From Eretmocerus hayati (Eukaryota > Arthropoda > Insecta > Hymenoptera > Aphelinidae): DNA of 64,000 bases. The position numbers were made by a program, and so were the translations under genes. This document shows, one piece after another, positions 24,681 through 39,600 of this stretch; position 1 is the first letter of the stretch; every line of letters starts with the position of its first letter. The notes under the pieces were generated by a model. The model had not been told where the DNA came from, did not search any database, and saw only the letters and a list, made by a program, of their open reading frames with translations. The stretch lies in contig CM056743.1 of assembly GCA_029851415.1 (NCBI GenBank), positions 21,242,905 to 21,306,904 of the forward strand, given 5' to 3'.

Positions 24681-27600
24681 GAAATGTGCGCCTATGAATT
24701 GCTCCAAAGGTCCATTATAACGAACCTCGATCGACAAAAATAGATCTCGTGGCTATCGTATCATATCGCTTCCTCGTCAAGAAAAAAAAAAAAAAAATTG
24801 AAAAAAGTCGATGTGATACCATATGGTGCGTAACATCGTATCCTAGCTCCATTAAGTCTCATGTTTTGCGAAAATAACAATCCATGGTCATTGGACCTCC
24901 ATTTCTGCTTTTTATCGGCAAGCTCACCTTGAGAAAAAGAACAGCATTTAATCTTTGAATAACTTTGTGACATTGACATGATGACCATCGACTATGTCTA
25001 TTATGGTACAGGATGCAAAAATAGTATGTTTCGATACGCGGGTGAGAGGTTTGGTTTTTCTCTCCGAGTGATTGTTTTTGGCCCGAACCTTGGCGAGGGT
25101 CGAAATTATCATGATAGTGCACGAGTAAAGCAAGAAACTTCACGCCCGAGTATCGAATTAAGTTTTTTTGACACACTGTGCGAGAAAGTAACTTTTTTGC
25201 TTCGATTTTCCACTTTCTCGCACAGTTTGTCGGAAACACATTTCGATACACGGGTGTAAAACCTATTTTTCGCATCCTCGTGATGATTCCGACCCTTGCC
25301 TATGGCTTGGGCCAAAAACCTATGACTCGGACGCGAAAAAAAGTTTTTACAGCCTTGTATCAAAATGGACTATTTCGCACGGCTGGGCGTGCAAAAAAAA
25401 TGTTGAAAAAAAAATTGAACTTGGGAACTTGGAATTTGCAGGTAATGTATCCGTTATAAACGGGTAACTCTGATACAATATAACGAGAGTATGATATAGT
25501 CGTGTCGGAAGAGAGAGCAGAATCGATCGAAAGCTCTCGCAAGAGCGAATCGAGAGGAGGCTGCATAAAGTGAAATGTCGGGCATCAGGCAGGCCGACTC
25601 GCGGAACTAGTTACCTACACACACATATATATATATACATATATGTCTATACTGCAAAACTTAAGGGTTGCTGCTAGTGCAATCGGCCACCGTGAAATTG
25701 AATTCGAATTTACCGTCTGTACTTAAGGAATTTGCTCATGTATACAGCCATTAATTTTAAGAAGATAATGAGGCTGCTGTTCATGGTAGACGTGTGATCA
25801 TATCTCGGATGGAAAAGCTCTGAATCAGAATTCGTTTTTTCTCTGGGGAATTTGGGAGAATGTTATATAGAGTTATTGGCGTATGCCGCAAAAGCCGCCG
25901 GAATCTGTGGAATTTATCCTGACGGTTGAAATTTAACATAATTCTATGTATATTCTGGAGACAAATGGCTCTTTCATATAAAATTGAATGTGTTCACCGA
26001 ATTTAAGTAAATTCAAATCAACTTGATGTGAGACGGTTTGATTGCAATCTATCATGAATATCAAAATTATCCCTTACTGTTTTTATACCGGAGAGAACTT
26101 TTGACCACCGATTCGAAAAAAAAATCTGGTGAACATCTTTCTGATGACGAATTATTGATTTGTGCGATACATAAATTCCAATCCGGAAGTTGGAAAGAAT
26201 TTTCCCCCCGAATCCGTCATCCGGACGGTTCTTTGGTTCTTACATTGATCAATTTTTTGAACCTCTTGACAGAGAGTGCAAGGCCTTCAAAGTGAGCATG
26301 GCCAATTTCTAATATTTGTGATGAATTATTTGAAAAAAAGTCGGCTAAGTTCCTAGCATTTTCAAAAATACATGATCAGAAGAATGAAGTCTCTGTAATT
26401 CTGTGTTCTTCGGAGCAAGATGGAATAGACTGAGAATGTTCAATTTCGTAATTGTGCCATTTTTCTGTCATTTTTCAACTAGCTATGAATTTTTTTCGTG
26501 TCAAGACATATTTTTGACCTGTGAAAGTTAGTGGCAGGCCTTATACGATACAGTTGGTTGAAAAGCCGTGATTGAACATGATTGCCAGTTGAATGGTTTT
26601 TATTTGAAAACCTCAATATTCAAGCAATGCACTCTTCTGTGATCCTAGTCCATCTGTTTGAAAAGACCATTGATAGATACAAGTTTGGATTTCATCATTC
26701 ACCGATTTTATTCAAATTAACAAAATATTTCGATATTTTCAACGTCGATATTTTATACAGAAAAAATAAAGCAAACAAAGATGCATCCAAACAAATTTTA
26801 CACGAAATGTAAAGCTCAGTCATTTTATCGTGTACTGTTGAAAAAGTCTACATCAAGAATCTCCATTGAACGCTCTTCAAAGTCAATTCTGTCTTCAACA
26901 AGATATTGTACTGAATCGTCGCAGATTCGCAGCTCTTTCGATTCTCAATTCTCGGCAAACTTTATATCTGAGTAGATTTCAAAAGAGAAGGATATACATC
27001 ATACATACTTCTTCCTGATTGCCGTAATATTTCTTTGCTGGGAGCTGTACGGGTCATCATTCGCCAGTAAAATCAACACGTGCTGTGTCGACTTTGAGCC
27101 CCTCGAGCCAAACGAGACTTTGGCAAGAATCTTGGAACGACGACCGGAAGATAATATTCGAGAGACAAGAAGATGTTTTACGCTCTTCCTCTTTATGAAT
27201 GATTCTTTGAAAGCCTATTTTAAAAGGCTTTTTTAAAGAGTGATCTGCGGAATAGCTAATGGGCTCTTCCCTAAGGGCTCTGATGGGCCTTTTGAATTTC
27301 ACACTTTTATGAGTAGGCGCAAAAATTAGTATTTCTACAAATTTGGTGATTTGATGGCAATATCATAAACCCGTTGATTTTAGTTTACATATGTATGTAC
27401 ACATGCTCATCAAAATAGTATATATAACACTACCCATCTGCACGCAGTCTCATACTATATTTTATGGCACGAGAATCCAAAAATCATGTTCAAAATTACA
27501 ATTATTCAGATGAAAGTGCTATGAATGGATATTCGTGATAACTTGAGTTGGGTATCACATGAAATTCTTGGGAAAAAATCATAAAAGTCCATTGCAAGCA

Positions 27601-30600
27601 ACTCCATGAACTGATTTCGACAATAACCCAGTTTCTACATACTTCTATTTCAGAGAAGAGTGGAAAAACGGAAAAATTCTCTTTGTGATTTTGTCATTTT
27701 TCGTCGGTTTGCGATTAGTTATTGATTAATTTCGTATCAGAAAAATTTTCCGGGGCTGGAAAGTGTAGTTCAAAGTGAACGGGATAATTCTGTTTTCATC
27801 AATTTGCTTGAAATTGTGGTTTCAGAATTTGATTAATTGATGTAGGATGTCAACAGCAAGCTATACATTTTCATTCAATGAATAATATCTATCGCCAGTA
27901 CAAACAAGATCATGCAAGGTATTGTGGACTCATGAATTAGTCGTCATTCTATTCTTGATTATCAAATCAAGTCCCTGATGAATGTTTCACACTACACTGG
28001 TAATGTGGATTAGCAATTTCAATCGTGACGACACACCCTATTCGTCAAATTTGTATCCATGAAATTCCAACATTGACATTTGCCGACTTCGGGTTATCAA
28101 TTTTTCTACAAGAGCAAATATTGCTCAAACCATTCAATTCATCATGATTTTTTATGTAAATATTGCTCAGACCAATAAATTCGGAATTTCGAATGTAAAT
28201 AGTGTCAGTAGAGAATATGTCAATACGATAAACGTGACTTTGTGCGACAAGAGCGACCCCTGCCGACTTAAAAATTTGAGGATAGATAGTCGAACGTGAA
28301 CCAACACGATTATTTGGTTACATCAAATATTCGATCAAGGATTTACGTAAAATTATCGATGTAGGTTATCACGAGTGTGCCAAATCAACTAAAAAGTTCG
28401 TGATCAGAATATACGGAATTAATGCGAAAAACTTCCTATAGATCGTGAAAATGCTCAAAAAATGATTAGTATTTCATTCTTTTCATCCTGATTGAGCCTT
28501 GTATGTACAAGTACTCAAATTTTGAGACTTCCATGGCACTTTCCGAACCATTCAATTTATTCATCACATATTCATCAATATCCAATCAAAAATTCCAAAG
28601 TAACCCTCTTACAGAAAAAAATACCCTTCAGAACAAGATTTCACATAAATTTTGAAAAACGTCTGAAAGGTTCGGTTGGTTGAACTCTTGGCTCATCATA
28701 TATAGAAATAATTGAGCTATTTTTGTTGCTTCTCGTCACAATAATGTCGTCAACGACGACGTCGTTGAGAATCTATGCATAACATGTAGTCTGGCAAAGG
28801 CTAATCAGACATGCTTGGGTCTCCCCTATTTCTCATACATACGTGCAACACATCGTCTTCTTTTCGAGTAGTTGATTCACATGTTGTTATCAAGCCTCGA
28901 ACTCTTGTGCGTTACCGTGACAAAAAAAGTCACAAGATGGAACTGAATGTGATGGATCATTTGAAATGAGATAGCTCAGAATAAAAATAGTGTGGATGTC
29001 GAGAATTTTATCAAAAGATTTTGGTGAAGAAAATGTATTTCGTATCCGTCTTCTAATGTACCTACTACTTCTTCCCTAAGATGCGACCGTGGGAAAGATT
29101 CATATTCCAAAATACAGAACATCTGCCGTCACGGTTTGATTCCAAAGAGCCCAAGGAGATACATAACCTCATGAAACATCACAGAATCAAAATCTAGCAG
29201 GTGATATGCTGTCCCACAACAAAATTTCCATTGAAAAAACTCTAACATAGAGGTTAGATCTTATACTTATATCTTCTACCTCACACTCAAAATTCGAATA
29301 TATTCTACTCTACAAAAGAGCAAAGTTCAATGGTCCAAAGTATCCGGGGAGCGGTTGACAGAAGACTGATTCCGTATAGTATAGTAAGTACACAATGCTA
29401 AGAATAAATAAAAAAAAAGCTATAGAGTATATAACAACAGAGCAGGTGATGGGTAATGCACGTGCAATTGACGCATGTGTATTATAATGCATTACTGCAG
29501 GTAGAACATAGGTGGGAGGGCGGATCCCGGGATGATGTAGCTTACTTTTAGAGTGTGTAGTGTTGTCCCTGACCAATAGACCGGAAATAACTCTCGGTCA
29601 GAGCCATTGTGCACGAACGAACATCAGCTACGAGGACGAGGAGAAATGTGGTGCTCTTCCTCGTCGTCGTCGTCGTCGTCGTTCATGATGTTCTTCTCAG
29701 TACACTTACATAGTCAGAGATTCTTCTATTTTTTTGTACAGAGACATAGTCTGAGCTAAAAGGAATCAATGTCAATCTCATTTATGAGCTAAGTATATAC
29801 AGCAGATTTTTTTTTTATGGCTTGGGAGTCAAGGGTGTAAAGTCAGGACCATTCAGTATAATCTTGATGGGAATTGAATTTCTTAGGATGATGTTGAGGT
29901 TGATAGATTTTGAGAGTGAGATTGGCAGGTGGAGAAAATTTTTTATGGGTTGAGATTGAGCTAGTTTTTACTGTTATGAATTTGACCATTTACTCATGGT
30001 GGCTCTGCTTATTAGAAGACATGTTTCTGAAATTCGGATTATATTAATTTGATGAAAGTGAAAATTTTGGAAAATATGTGTTTTTAAACATTTTGGTACT
30101 TATTTTTTTGTCCTTTTTTGGAAATAAATATAAGGTAAGTGTACCCAACTTGCCACTGTACCCAACTTCCTTCCATATGCCGATCTCGGGAATGGGCACT
30201 CCTTGGCCTCCCGCATATTTTTTTTACGTTTGTTATGTTGAAATATGAAAAAGTACGTAATATCCATTGACCCCGGATCATTTCTGCGTTTTCCAGAAAA
30301 TATAAAGTGAGTTTTCCATTTTTCGTATTTGCACGGCTAAGAAATCACCGAGGAAATCACGTTCACTAAAACCGGTGCAAATTCATTTTTATCCGACCAA
30401 TCTTGACGTACCTCAGCGCATTCGATTCCTTGTCTCAAACCCTTCAAAATCCGCTCTTCAGGGTTGCAGAACTCTGATTTGGAGCGATTTTATGTACAAA
30501 ACACGGAGATGGTTTGAGAATCAAGAAGGCCGACATCGGAGTGTACCCAACATGCCCGGATATGGTTATCTCGGAAAGGCGTGCCGTATGGCTTTTTTTA

Positions 30601-33600
30601 CCACTCAGAACGTGTTTATCGCGTCAAAACAGGTCGGAAACAGTATTTTTTGCCAACGAAAAGCTACAAATGCCGTTCCACGGTGATCAAAACGGATCAA
30701 AGCGATTCTATTCACTTCATCGCCGATTTACATTGTTTTAAATGATGGGGGCAAGTTGGGTACACACTTTTGTAAACTCTCAAAAATCACCTTTTTGGAG
30801 AATTCAAACAGCTCGGCTGCGCTACATCCAAATTGGACGTATCTTAGCTCATTTTAAAGGTCTTGAGACAAGCTTCAAAATGAGTTAAAGTACGTTGGAA
30901 AATATTGAGATGAGCCAGAATTATTAAGAAAATGGCTTAATGGGGGCAAGTTGGGTACACTGACCTTATTTACATCCAATAAGTGAATGGATTAACCTAT
31001 TTTTTTCTGCACTCCTTGAGTGAGAGATGATTTCATAATTAGTATATCATGCGTCGAGTGCCAAAAATCTTTGTTCTTTGCGATTTTCGTGAAGAACAAA
31101 GTTCTTGGCACGAGACGCATTATGCCGTTTTATACTGCGAGATGCTGAAACACGTAGTTTCCGTGTCGAGTCGTATAAAATGATTTCCAATGATCAAGTG
31201 AAATTCTATGGTATTTTCATTTTAATTCTCCGTGAAAATTTTTTAAGCTCGCATTCAAAATTTGGCTATTATTCGTATCTTGTGATTTATTCTTCAAAAA
31301 TTCGGCCGTATCGCGAAAAATATTCTGCATCACTTCTTAAGAGAAAGAAAGAAGCATGTACTTGATATCCGCGACTGTTTTCTGGAAAAAATACTTTGAA
31401 AAATTCTTCTTACATCTATGATTTCTGTTTGCAAAAATCTAGTAGAGAGTTGGTTTCTGTGGAGGATATCAACGAGAGAGAACAAATTGGAAAGCGATAC
31501 GATTTTTCATCACCTCCAATATTATTGCTTTCATAAAAAATTATTATATCATTATGATTACATCCACGGAAATTCTACATGATTTTCGGCGATTCTCTAA
31601 AAAAAAAAAAAACCTACAATTTAAATGAATCTCCGTTTGAGTCATCGAGACACTAAAATTGCCATTTAGACCACTGAAATTGCAGTACACAAATCGTTGG
31701 CTAATCTCAAACGCACACACCTTAAAATTGATAATTGTGAAACCAAAAAGATAACAAGTTTTGTCAAGAAAAATTTGCTCCCAGTGTCGGTTTTAATGAT
31801 ATAGGGAGACATGTATACCTCGTTCATACACCTCTATACATAACTCATATCATCACACAAAACGGCTATTCAAGTGCAGGAACCGCGACTGCAGTGCTCC
31901 AGTTTCACAGTTCAAACTCGATGTTCTACATTTGCAGATAATTAATCCACCGTGATTGCAGGTTCAAAAATTTACTCTATTACATATGCTTATTCCGTGA
32001 TCAATACTCTCTCTCTCTCTCTCTCTCTCTACTACTGCATCATCAAAGAGAATAGAGTAATTCAATTAACCTTGCATACCGTGACTTGATGCACACGAGT
32101 TTGATTTATTAAACATTATTTACGCTTAAATTGATCATCAAGACAGTAATGTAAATTGCCTTTGATGTAATCAGTCTAACTTGTTTAAATTTTTCTCAGC
32201 GTTAAGTTGCAAATTGTTGAATGAAAATTTTACGATTTATATGTTTCAATAATGAAACTTAGTTCAAACCTCAGTTTTTCATTAACTCCATAACCAAAAA
32301 ATTTCTTCTAAATGTGTTTATTCATTCATTCATTTTCTCTTTACAAATAATACTGAATAATATCTTTAATATGAGTCTCAACTTTCCAACGGTTAAAAAT
32401 GATTTGATTTCGGATTCATTCAACCGACAATTTGATGAAACAAACAAAACGATAGGAAAGACAATTTCAATTGAAATTGGATGTCAGTAACAAGTGTATG
32501 TCGCAAAAGAAAGACAGTTCAATCACATCGAGAACAGGTATGCGTTTGATTCGATGCCCTAGCAGAAATTGAATTGCCCGCAACTTGGCAAGAGTATATA
32601 TATCTCTGGGAAAAAAAGTTACCTAACCTAATCTTGCCGGTAGTGACTTGAGGAATGAACAAAGTTTTATTCTGCGAGAATTCCATCTCAGCTGTACCTC
32701 TCCGATTCTTGTAAGAACAAATATTTTGATTTTGTAAACATTTAAAATTAGATTAGTTTACGATGGTATTTTTCCTATTTCTTCGAAATTAGTGAGATCA
32801 CTAGTGAAAACCATGACTATATTCAAGAATTACAACCTCGTAATTCATTTAATTATCATCTTATCCTTATGAAAAATGATGAATAATTTTAGTACTCATC
32901 CAGTTCTGTGGAAATGTATATTTTTACAATTTCAAAATCTTCAGTCACAGACTTGACAAGAGTGTATCGTTAATCTTGTTAATGAATCATTTTCATATAA
33001 AAATCCCATGGGAGTAGAATGATGATCTTAGATCTAAAAAAAGAAGGAAAAGTCAACAGTCGTGACTGAATTAATGCTTGGAAGAATATCAGTGCTTAGT
33101 TATTTACTCATGACTACTCATAATAATGAGGAAAAATCTAATTTCTATCCAAGATTCCCGTGTTTCATCCTCGAGACAATATTCAAAAGAACTACAACTT
33201 ATTATTTGTGTGAACGAGTATTTCTCAATCTGCGCCCAGAAAAATTTTTTTTCAATATTTTCAAATTCGTACAAGAAAAACTTTCAACAACATATTTTTC
33301 GACTCATATACTCAACTCCAGGTATATCGAAAATGAAAATCACATGTTATGGATCGTTTCACAGTCGGTGCACATGTTTATCAGCTGATTCTCATTATCG
33401 GGCTACGTTTACATGAGACATTGACGACTCTGGTTGCTGGTGGTTGCTGGCACATATAATACACACAGCGGGACGTTGAACTCACTCTTCGTCGTCGTTT
33501 GGCGCTTGCAATCCTTGTACAGCACATATATTTTTTTATACAATGTGAGCCAAACTCATTTTCAGTTTGGAAATACGAAATAATGTAACTTTGAATCCCT

Positions 33601-36600
33601 GAAACAATTAAACTATCTAATATTATTTAATCTACACAGGATTTCAAAGACAAGTTGATATCTCATTACCGAGCGGAAAATTAATTAATTGAGTATTCGT
33701 TATTCGGTTACTCATTACAATCACAGAAATTTAGTTATCTATGGACTGCTCAGCATTGTTCATTACGAGAAACTATCATGTACAGTTTTGTCGCGAAGTT
33801 GAAGGATTCCGAAACTCGCTAACATTTTTGTGGAGCCTGAAATTCCGCTTCATTGGCTCGCTATGCTGCGCGCGAGAACAGAATTTTTTTCAAATCAAAG
33901 CGGAACGCCGTATACCGCAACAAACGAATGCCATTTCTTGTACCATTATTCATGTATAAATTGTGAATTCTTAATCGATGTGGATGGAATTGTAAATTTT
34001 ATTCAAGATTTGCATCAATCGATAAGTTACTCATTTTTCGGTATCATGTACAAGATGGAATATAATTCCTATTGACCCCATGAAATTGTATCTCGCGAAG
34101 GCATTTTCATTTTCAGCCGTTTCAAAATACTCTGAAAAGCTTTGCGAAATTGGATATGAAATGAGCTCACTCAATGGATTGAGAGATTGAAATTGTAAAC
34201 ATTGCAGGTATTGATTCCGAACCAAGCTCAATTATCATTTTTGTATCATCAATGTTTGTCTGCCTTGGTTGTTACCACAGTTCAACAAATGACTCTTTAC
34301 TCGTGTTTCAGACTCTGATTTTCATAACAAACAACACTGAACACGTAAATGAGCAAACGGAATGTTCGGTTCTCCTATTTCTCAACAGACTAAAATAAAT
34401 CTGTGAAAAGATTCCGTCACAACTTGGGAGAATCATAATTTTTACTCAGTGGACGTCGAAATCTTTTTTTCCAATAATATATTTGAAATAAAAACATTCT
34501 GGGATTTTAAAAAAAGCGAAGAAAGTGTATTCACATTGCAAGGTCTAGGTATTTTGTGTATGAGAATGATACAATATCTCCTCTGATCGCCCCATATAGA
34601 AATTCTAGCAAGGGCTCTTAGTGCACTTGTAGTAACACGGAAAAAGCTTTTCTCCCGCATTCTTTCTTCAAAGTTTGATGGAGATTTATATGATCGATCA
34701 CCCTTATGATTGAGTGCTCAAGAAGAGTAGAACATGGAATTGTCCTTATGAGCTGTGTAATTTGCAACTTGTCATATTGTTGTGAAGATAGCACATGAAG
34801 CCCGTTTTACCCTGATTCCCTTGATTTTGCTCTGGTTCTGAAATCCAGAAGCTTGAAGGGAACCATGAGGCTGCCACTGATCATCTTCATTTCCCAGTAC
34901 TATGTTACATTGGCATACTCTGATCTATTGTCGACCCATTTTGCACTGAATAATTCTAAGAGTCTGGTTTATGGTCAGATGGTTTCTAGTATCGCCAATT
35001 ATTGTGGATTTTCAAGTCTAAGTTTATAATTTTACCAACACAAGATCTCACAATAGAGGAAATTGCTTCCGGGTAGATTTTGAATTTTGTGAAGGTATTA
35101 TATACAGTGGTTGCCGGTCCACATACACCTAAACAATCAATTCCGTGATTAATTCCCTGAATTGAAGGTTCAATTAATTGAACCATGCTAATAGCTGTTT
35201 TTAGGAAGTTTAAAATTTGTGTACAATGTTGTATTGATGCAATTACTTGATTTATTGTGGTGCTCTAACCTCAAACCTTGACCGGTGTTGATTCTAAACT
35301 TCTGCAGTTCATGAGTTCCTCGATGAATTCCAAGCTCAAATTTGGATGACTTACACAGATGATTTCATAATACATATTGTTGATTTGTAGATTCATGGGT
35401 CAAAACCCTTCACGTTTCGCATGAAAAATTTGTAGTAAAAAATTTAATAGGATTTTCAGGGATCTAACATCGATGTTGGGTTGCCTGCACACAGGGGTAA
35501 AATGGCTGTGTAAAGGAGAAGTTTTAACATCAGTGGCCCAGGGGTTCTGCTTCATCACGTCTCTTTTCTCACAGTCTGGCATAGAACACTTATGTTTGAA
35601 CCTAAACTTCTTATTCTTGCGTCCGATGGATATTTGATGAGCCGGGGGAGCTATAGACACTCAATAGTACGAACACCGCTCTATGTATCCTGAGATGCAT
35701 CCAGAGCTAAAATCTGCTCTCTTAGTCAGCCATTTTGGGAGAAAAAAACGCCTGTGCGCAGGCAACTCGGCAAGAATGTCAGATTCTCATACGTGAGTTG
35801 TCTAAGTTGGAGTGGACTAACAAAGTCCCACGAAGTGCGGGTCACCAAATCTCACTAAACTTTTTTCACAGTCTCGTACCACCTAGAATATGAAGAATCC
35901 AGAGTAACTCCGTCAAATGGGCCTCCCGTTCAGAGCTACATCCTATGACATTATCATAGCCCACATAGGCCCATGTTTTTTGCTTGTAGCTCTGGAAAGA
36001 AGGCCCATTTGACGGAGTTACTCTGGATCCTTCATATTCTAGGTGGTACGAGACTGTGAAAAAAGTTTGGTGAGATTTGGTGACCCGTACTTCGTGGGTC
36101 CCCCTTGTAAGTCAATTTTATGAAATTTGATTTTCCTGTGCCTTGACTTCATCCTACTAAGATTTTTTCGCATTTTCGTTATGTTTCCTATGTGTAGAAA
36201 TTAGTTTTGATGATTTTCCAAGACCGACTCCAAAATACATATGAAATACATGAGAAGTTTCCTTTGATCCAAAATATGGACTTACAAGGGTACCACCTAC
36301 TTTGTGGTTCGAATCCGGTGAAACTCTGGGAATCATCTTGTTCTGGTGAGAAATAAAAGTATCTCCAACGGGTCAATCCCATGGTGCTTCTACTCAGATA
36401 CAGCCATGGAGATAAGCATGGTCCATGTGCGCCCATGTTAGCAAAATCATATGTGCATATAGATATTTTCTGTCAATGCTAATCGTCATAGCTGTATCTA
36501 AGAGTAGAAAGACCATGGGATTAAACCCTTGGAAATACCTTCATTTCTCACCAATACAAACAAAAATACTCAAAGTTCCGCCAAGATCTATGTTCCACAA

Positions 36601-39600
36601 GGTTGGACCTCTCCGTGTTTATCCACACACTTTGTCTGTGAACAATTCATGTATCTTTCCTAAAATCTTCGAAGTTACGTGGGGCTGTCGTTACATGTTC
36701 AAAAAACATCCCAATGAACGAAATTCCCAATCAGTATCTACTCATGTACAACTCTAATTCCCTCAAAAATTCACAGCTTACAGATGAAACTTCACAATTC
36801 ATCTCCATCAATGCCAGAGTTCATAATACTTTCAAAAGTCACACTCATTAAAATCCCAACAATTCAAAGTTTCCCCAAGAACTCCAGACTCCAAAGTTTA
36901 TCGTGGAAGAAAACAGGCGATACGAGTCAATGAAAAAGATGAGAAAGACAAAGCTCTGCACAAGTCTCAAGATTTCAGAATCGCGTAGGAGCCCATTAAG
37001 AAGAACTGGGACATGGGCTTTAAACTTTGGGGCAAACATCGAGCAGTGCAAAGCTTCTTTATCTCAGACTGATGGTTCCATCACCCGTGAGGATTGGTGA
37101 CCCGGATACGCCGCTTGCTCCCTTGCACGATATTAAAGTATAGACTTTCTATAATACGGCTGATGCTTAGCATTAATATATAGATTCCACCTAATTTAAA
37201 ACATAGCCAAAATTTCGGGTCAAAGTTCAGGGTAACCTCCATAGCGTGACTGTTCCGACATCACTACTATTAAACTACTACTTCTACTACCGGGCCATGT
37301 ATTTTTATCTTCAAGGCCACGACTCTCGGTTGAGTTCAGGTGCTCATGTTTTTGAGATATAAAACCAAGAGCCAAGACAAGAAGACGATGGAGAAGTACG
37401 TCCGGGTCACGTGAACATCTATGTAATACAAGATACAAGGTTGCGGCGCATGCGCACAAGATTACCACCCTACACATGCTACATGTGTATTATACATATA
37501 GATATAGATTTATGTAGTACACCTGGGGGGTTTAGATATTCAAATCAGGAGTGCATGAAACGGGTTTTGGGCTCTATTAATTTGTAGGATCGCGTGAAGA
37601 TGCCCGAGTAGAAATGCAGTTAGGGCGCGGAACGGGGCCCGTTAGGATTCCCTAACTTCCCTCATAGTGCCCGTACGGGCGGTAAGAGGGCATGCGACGC
37701 TTAGAACGCTATTTCCCTAACAACAGTTAGGGAAGTATTGTGGATTTGTTAGGGCGTTATGAGGGCGCTAGGTAGTCGAGAAATTGTATGTTTGGTAGAT
37801 TGTAATGGTGACATGATAAGATACTGACTGTGTTGAGATTGCTCGCCACCAATCCGAACATCTCAATATTATTTCAAGGTAATTTTAAATAAAACTAAAG
37901 TTGTCTTTAAAAGATATTAAATGGAATTTCTATTTGATGAAGTTTGAAGCCAAAAATGAACATTTTGAGATTTGTAGGACGGTTCTCCACCGGTTCTCAT
38001 TTTTCAAGAGAAAAAAGCAATGAGAGCAATAAGGTGACTGGTAATATTATTGAATAGAACAACATTTGATGAAAAATGTAGTTAATTTAAAACATACTCG
38101 GCACTTTACAAATAAAAAAAGACTGTATACGTGTCTTGCATCGCATATACTACAACGTATCAACTGTACAATTTACCTCCTGAATTTTCTAATCCAATTA
38201 AGTTATTCAGGTGACGAAGGCTTGCATACAGATATTATAATTCTCATCATCCAAAAAATGTGTTTCAGTCAACTCTTTTTTTCCTTGAGTACTTATAATC
38301 TTGGAATATCCATCTATCGAAGTTGCGATCGTCTGCAGCTGTCTGCATTTCTGCACCAGTCTGCACGAAAACTCATATTGAGGCGATATTGTGGCAGTAG
38401 TGTGGAACGTTAGGGCGCTACGGAGTTAGGGCAGTATGAAGGAGAACCCGTACGGGCCCCGGCCAGCTAAGCGTCGCATGCCCGATTCTTTCCCTCAGAC
38501 TTCCCTATTCCTTCCCTCACTTCGCCCGTTAGGGCCCCTATTAACCAAGAGGGCAGCCCTAATAGATTTCTAGTCGGGTGAATGGGGCCGTCGCTCCGAC
38601 CACCACCACCACTACCAACAACTAAATCGACTAAATCTATAGTATAGCACCCGGTTTTGGCGGCGTGCAACGAAAAGTTGGAATGTAGGTCGAACTGTTA
38701 GGAAAGCGAGATTTTGAGGGGCTGATGAGAATATCACGAAAGTGCATTGCATCACATCGCCAAATTGTTATTGTTGTTGAACTGATTGAAAGCCACTTTT
38801 TGCTCGATGTCCAGCGCTATAGGTATGCGAGAGTTTCAATTGGAATGACGCAGTCTTGTCAACAACTTTTCGGGGTGTGAAATTTTCTCATCTTTCTTAA
38901 GATACTTTTTACGAACTATGCTAGAGCAATTCTTGGAAAAACAACATGAAAGTTTTCCCTTTTTCAATTTGAGTTGCTTTATTATTTCCGTGTGCAGTAT
39001 GGTGGAATTTCTCAATTGGTATACTGGAAAAGGTGTCTACAGACCCTCAAACCCCTTTAGTTGTCCCTGAAACCAATTTTCGATTCCTATTGAATACTTA
39101 AAATGACCTTGATTTCGTTGTATGACTCTTGGAAGTTTTTTTAAGACGAACTCAAAAACATTTTAAGGACATTTTTATCGAATAGTATGTGCAACCTATT
39201 CAAAATGCGCGTGCCTCTCCGTGTATTTTTATCAAATTTTTTCAGACTCTCGATGTAAAACATTCGTTTCTATTAGAGACAGAATTAAAGTAACAATTAC
39301 ATGCATCCTTGGGATTTTTATTTTTGACCCTTGAAAAATCCGTGAAATCCCCTTGAACCCTCCAAAGAAAGGCCTGTAGCTACCCTGAAGAATAAACGTA
39401 AACTTGATCACAAAACTAATGAATGATTTCTTTGGAATTGTCACACAACATTACGTAACTTAGTGTCTTCAGACCTATAATTTTGGCGATGTAAGGATTG
39501 AAGTTTGGTTGAGCTCTTTTACAATAATTTTATACTTTTCTCATTACAGAAATGGCCATGGGAGTCAAAGTTGAAGACTTCTTCCCCAGTGTGAAGAGCA

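Larger units (their letters stand above)
22868..25027 (+). other. Intron 1 of FAM151 gene, middle part
   Basis: No exon seen. Includes two dinucleotide microsatellites listed separately. Confidence 0.4.

Noticed and set aside
26582..26812. Frame weakly resembling a retroelement RNase H end
   Set aside because: Only a loose similarity (DILYRKNKANKDAS) and no neighbouring pol motifs.
30375..30686. 103-residue frame inside the MITE at 30133-30966
   Set aside because: Too short for a mariner-type transposase and lacks DDE-type motifs.
36300..36330. GGTTCGAATCC, a tRNA T-loop-like string
   Set aside because: No acceptor, D or anticodon arms fold around it; it lies in a MITE.
37603..38578. TTAGGGC repeats as interstitial telomere
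   Set aside because: Motifs are scattered and in both orientations within transposon ends, not in a tandem telomeric run.
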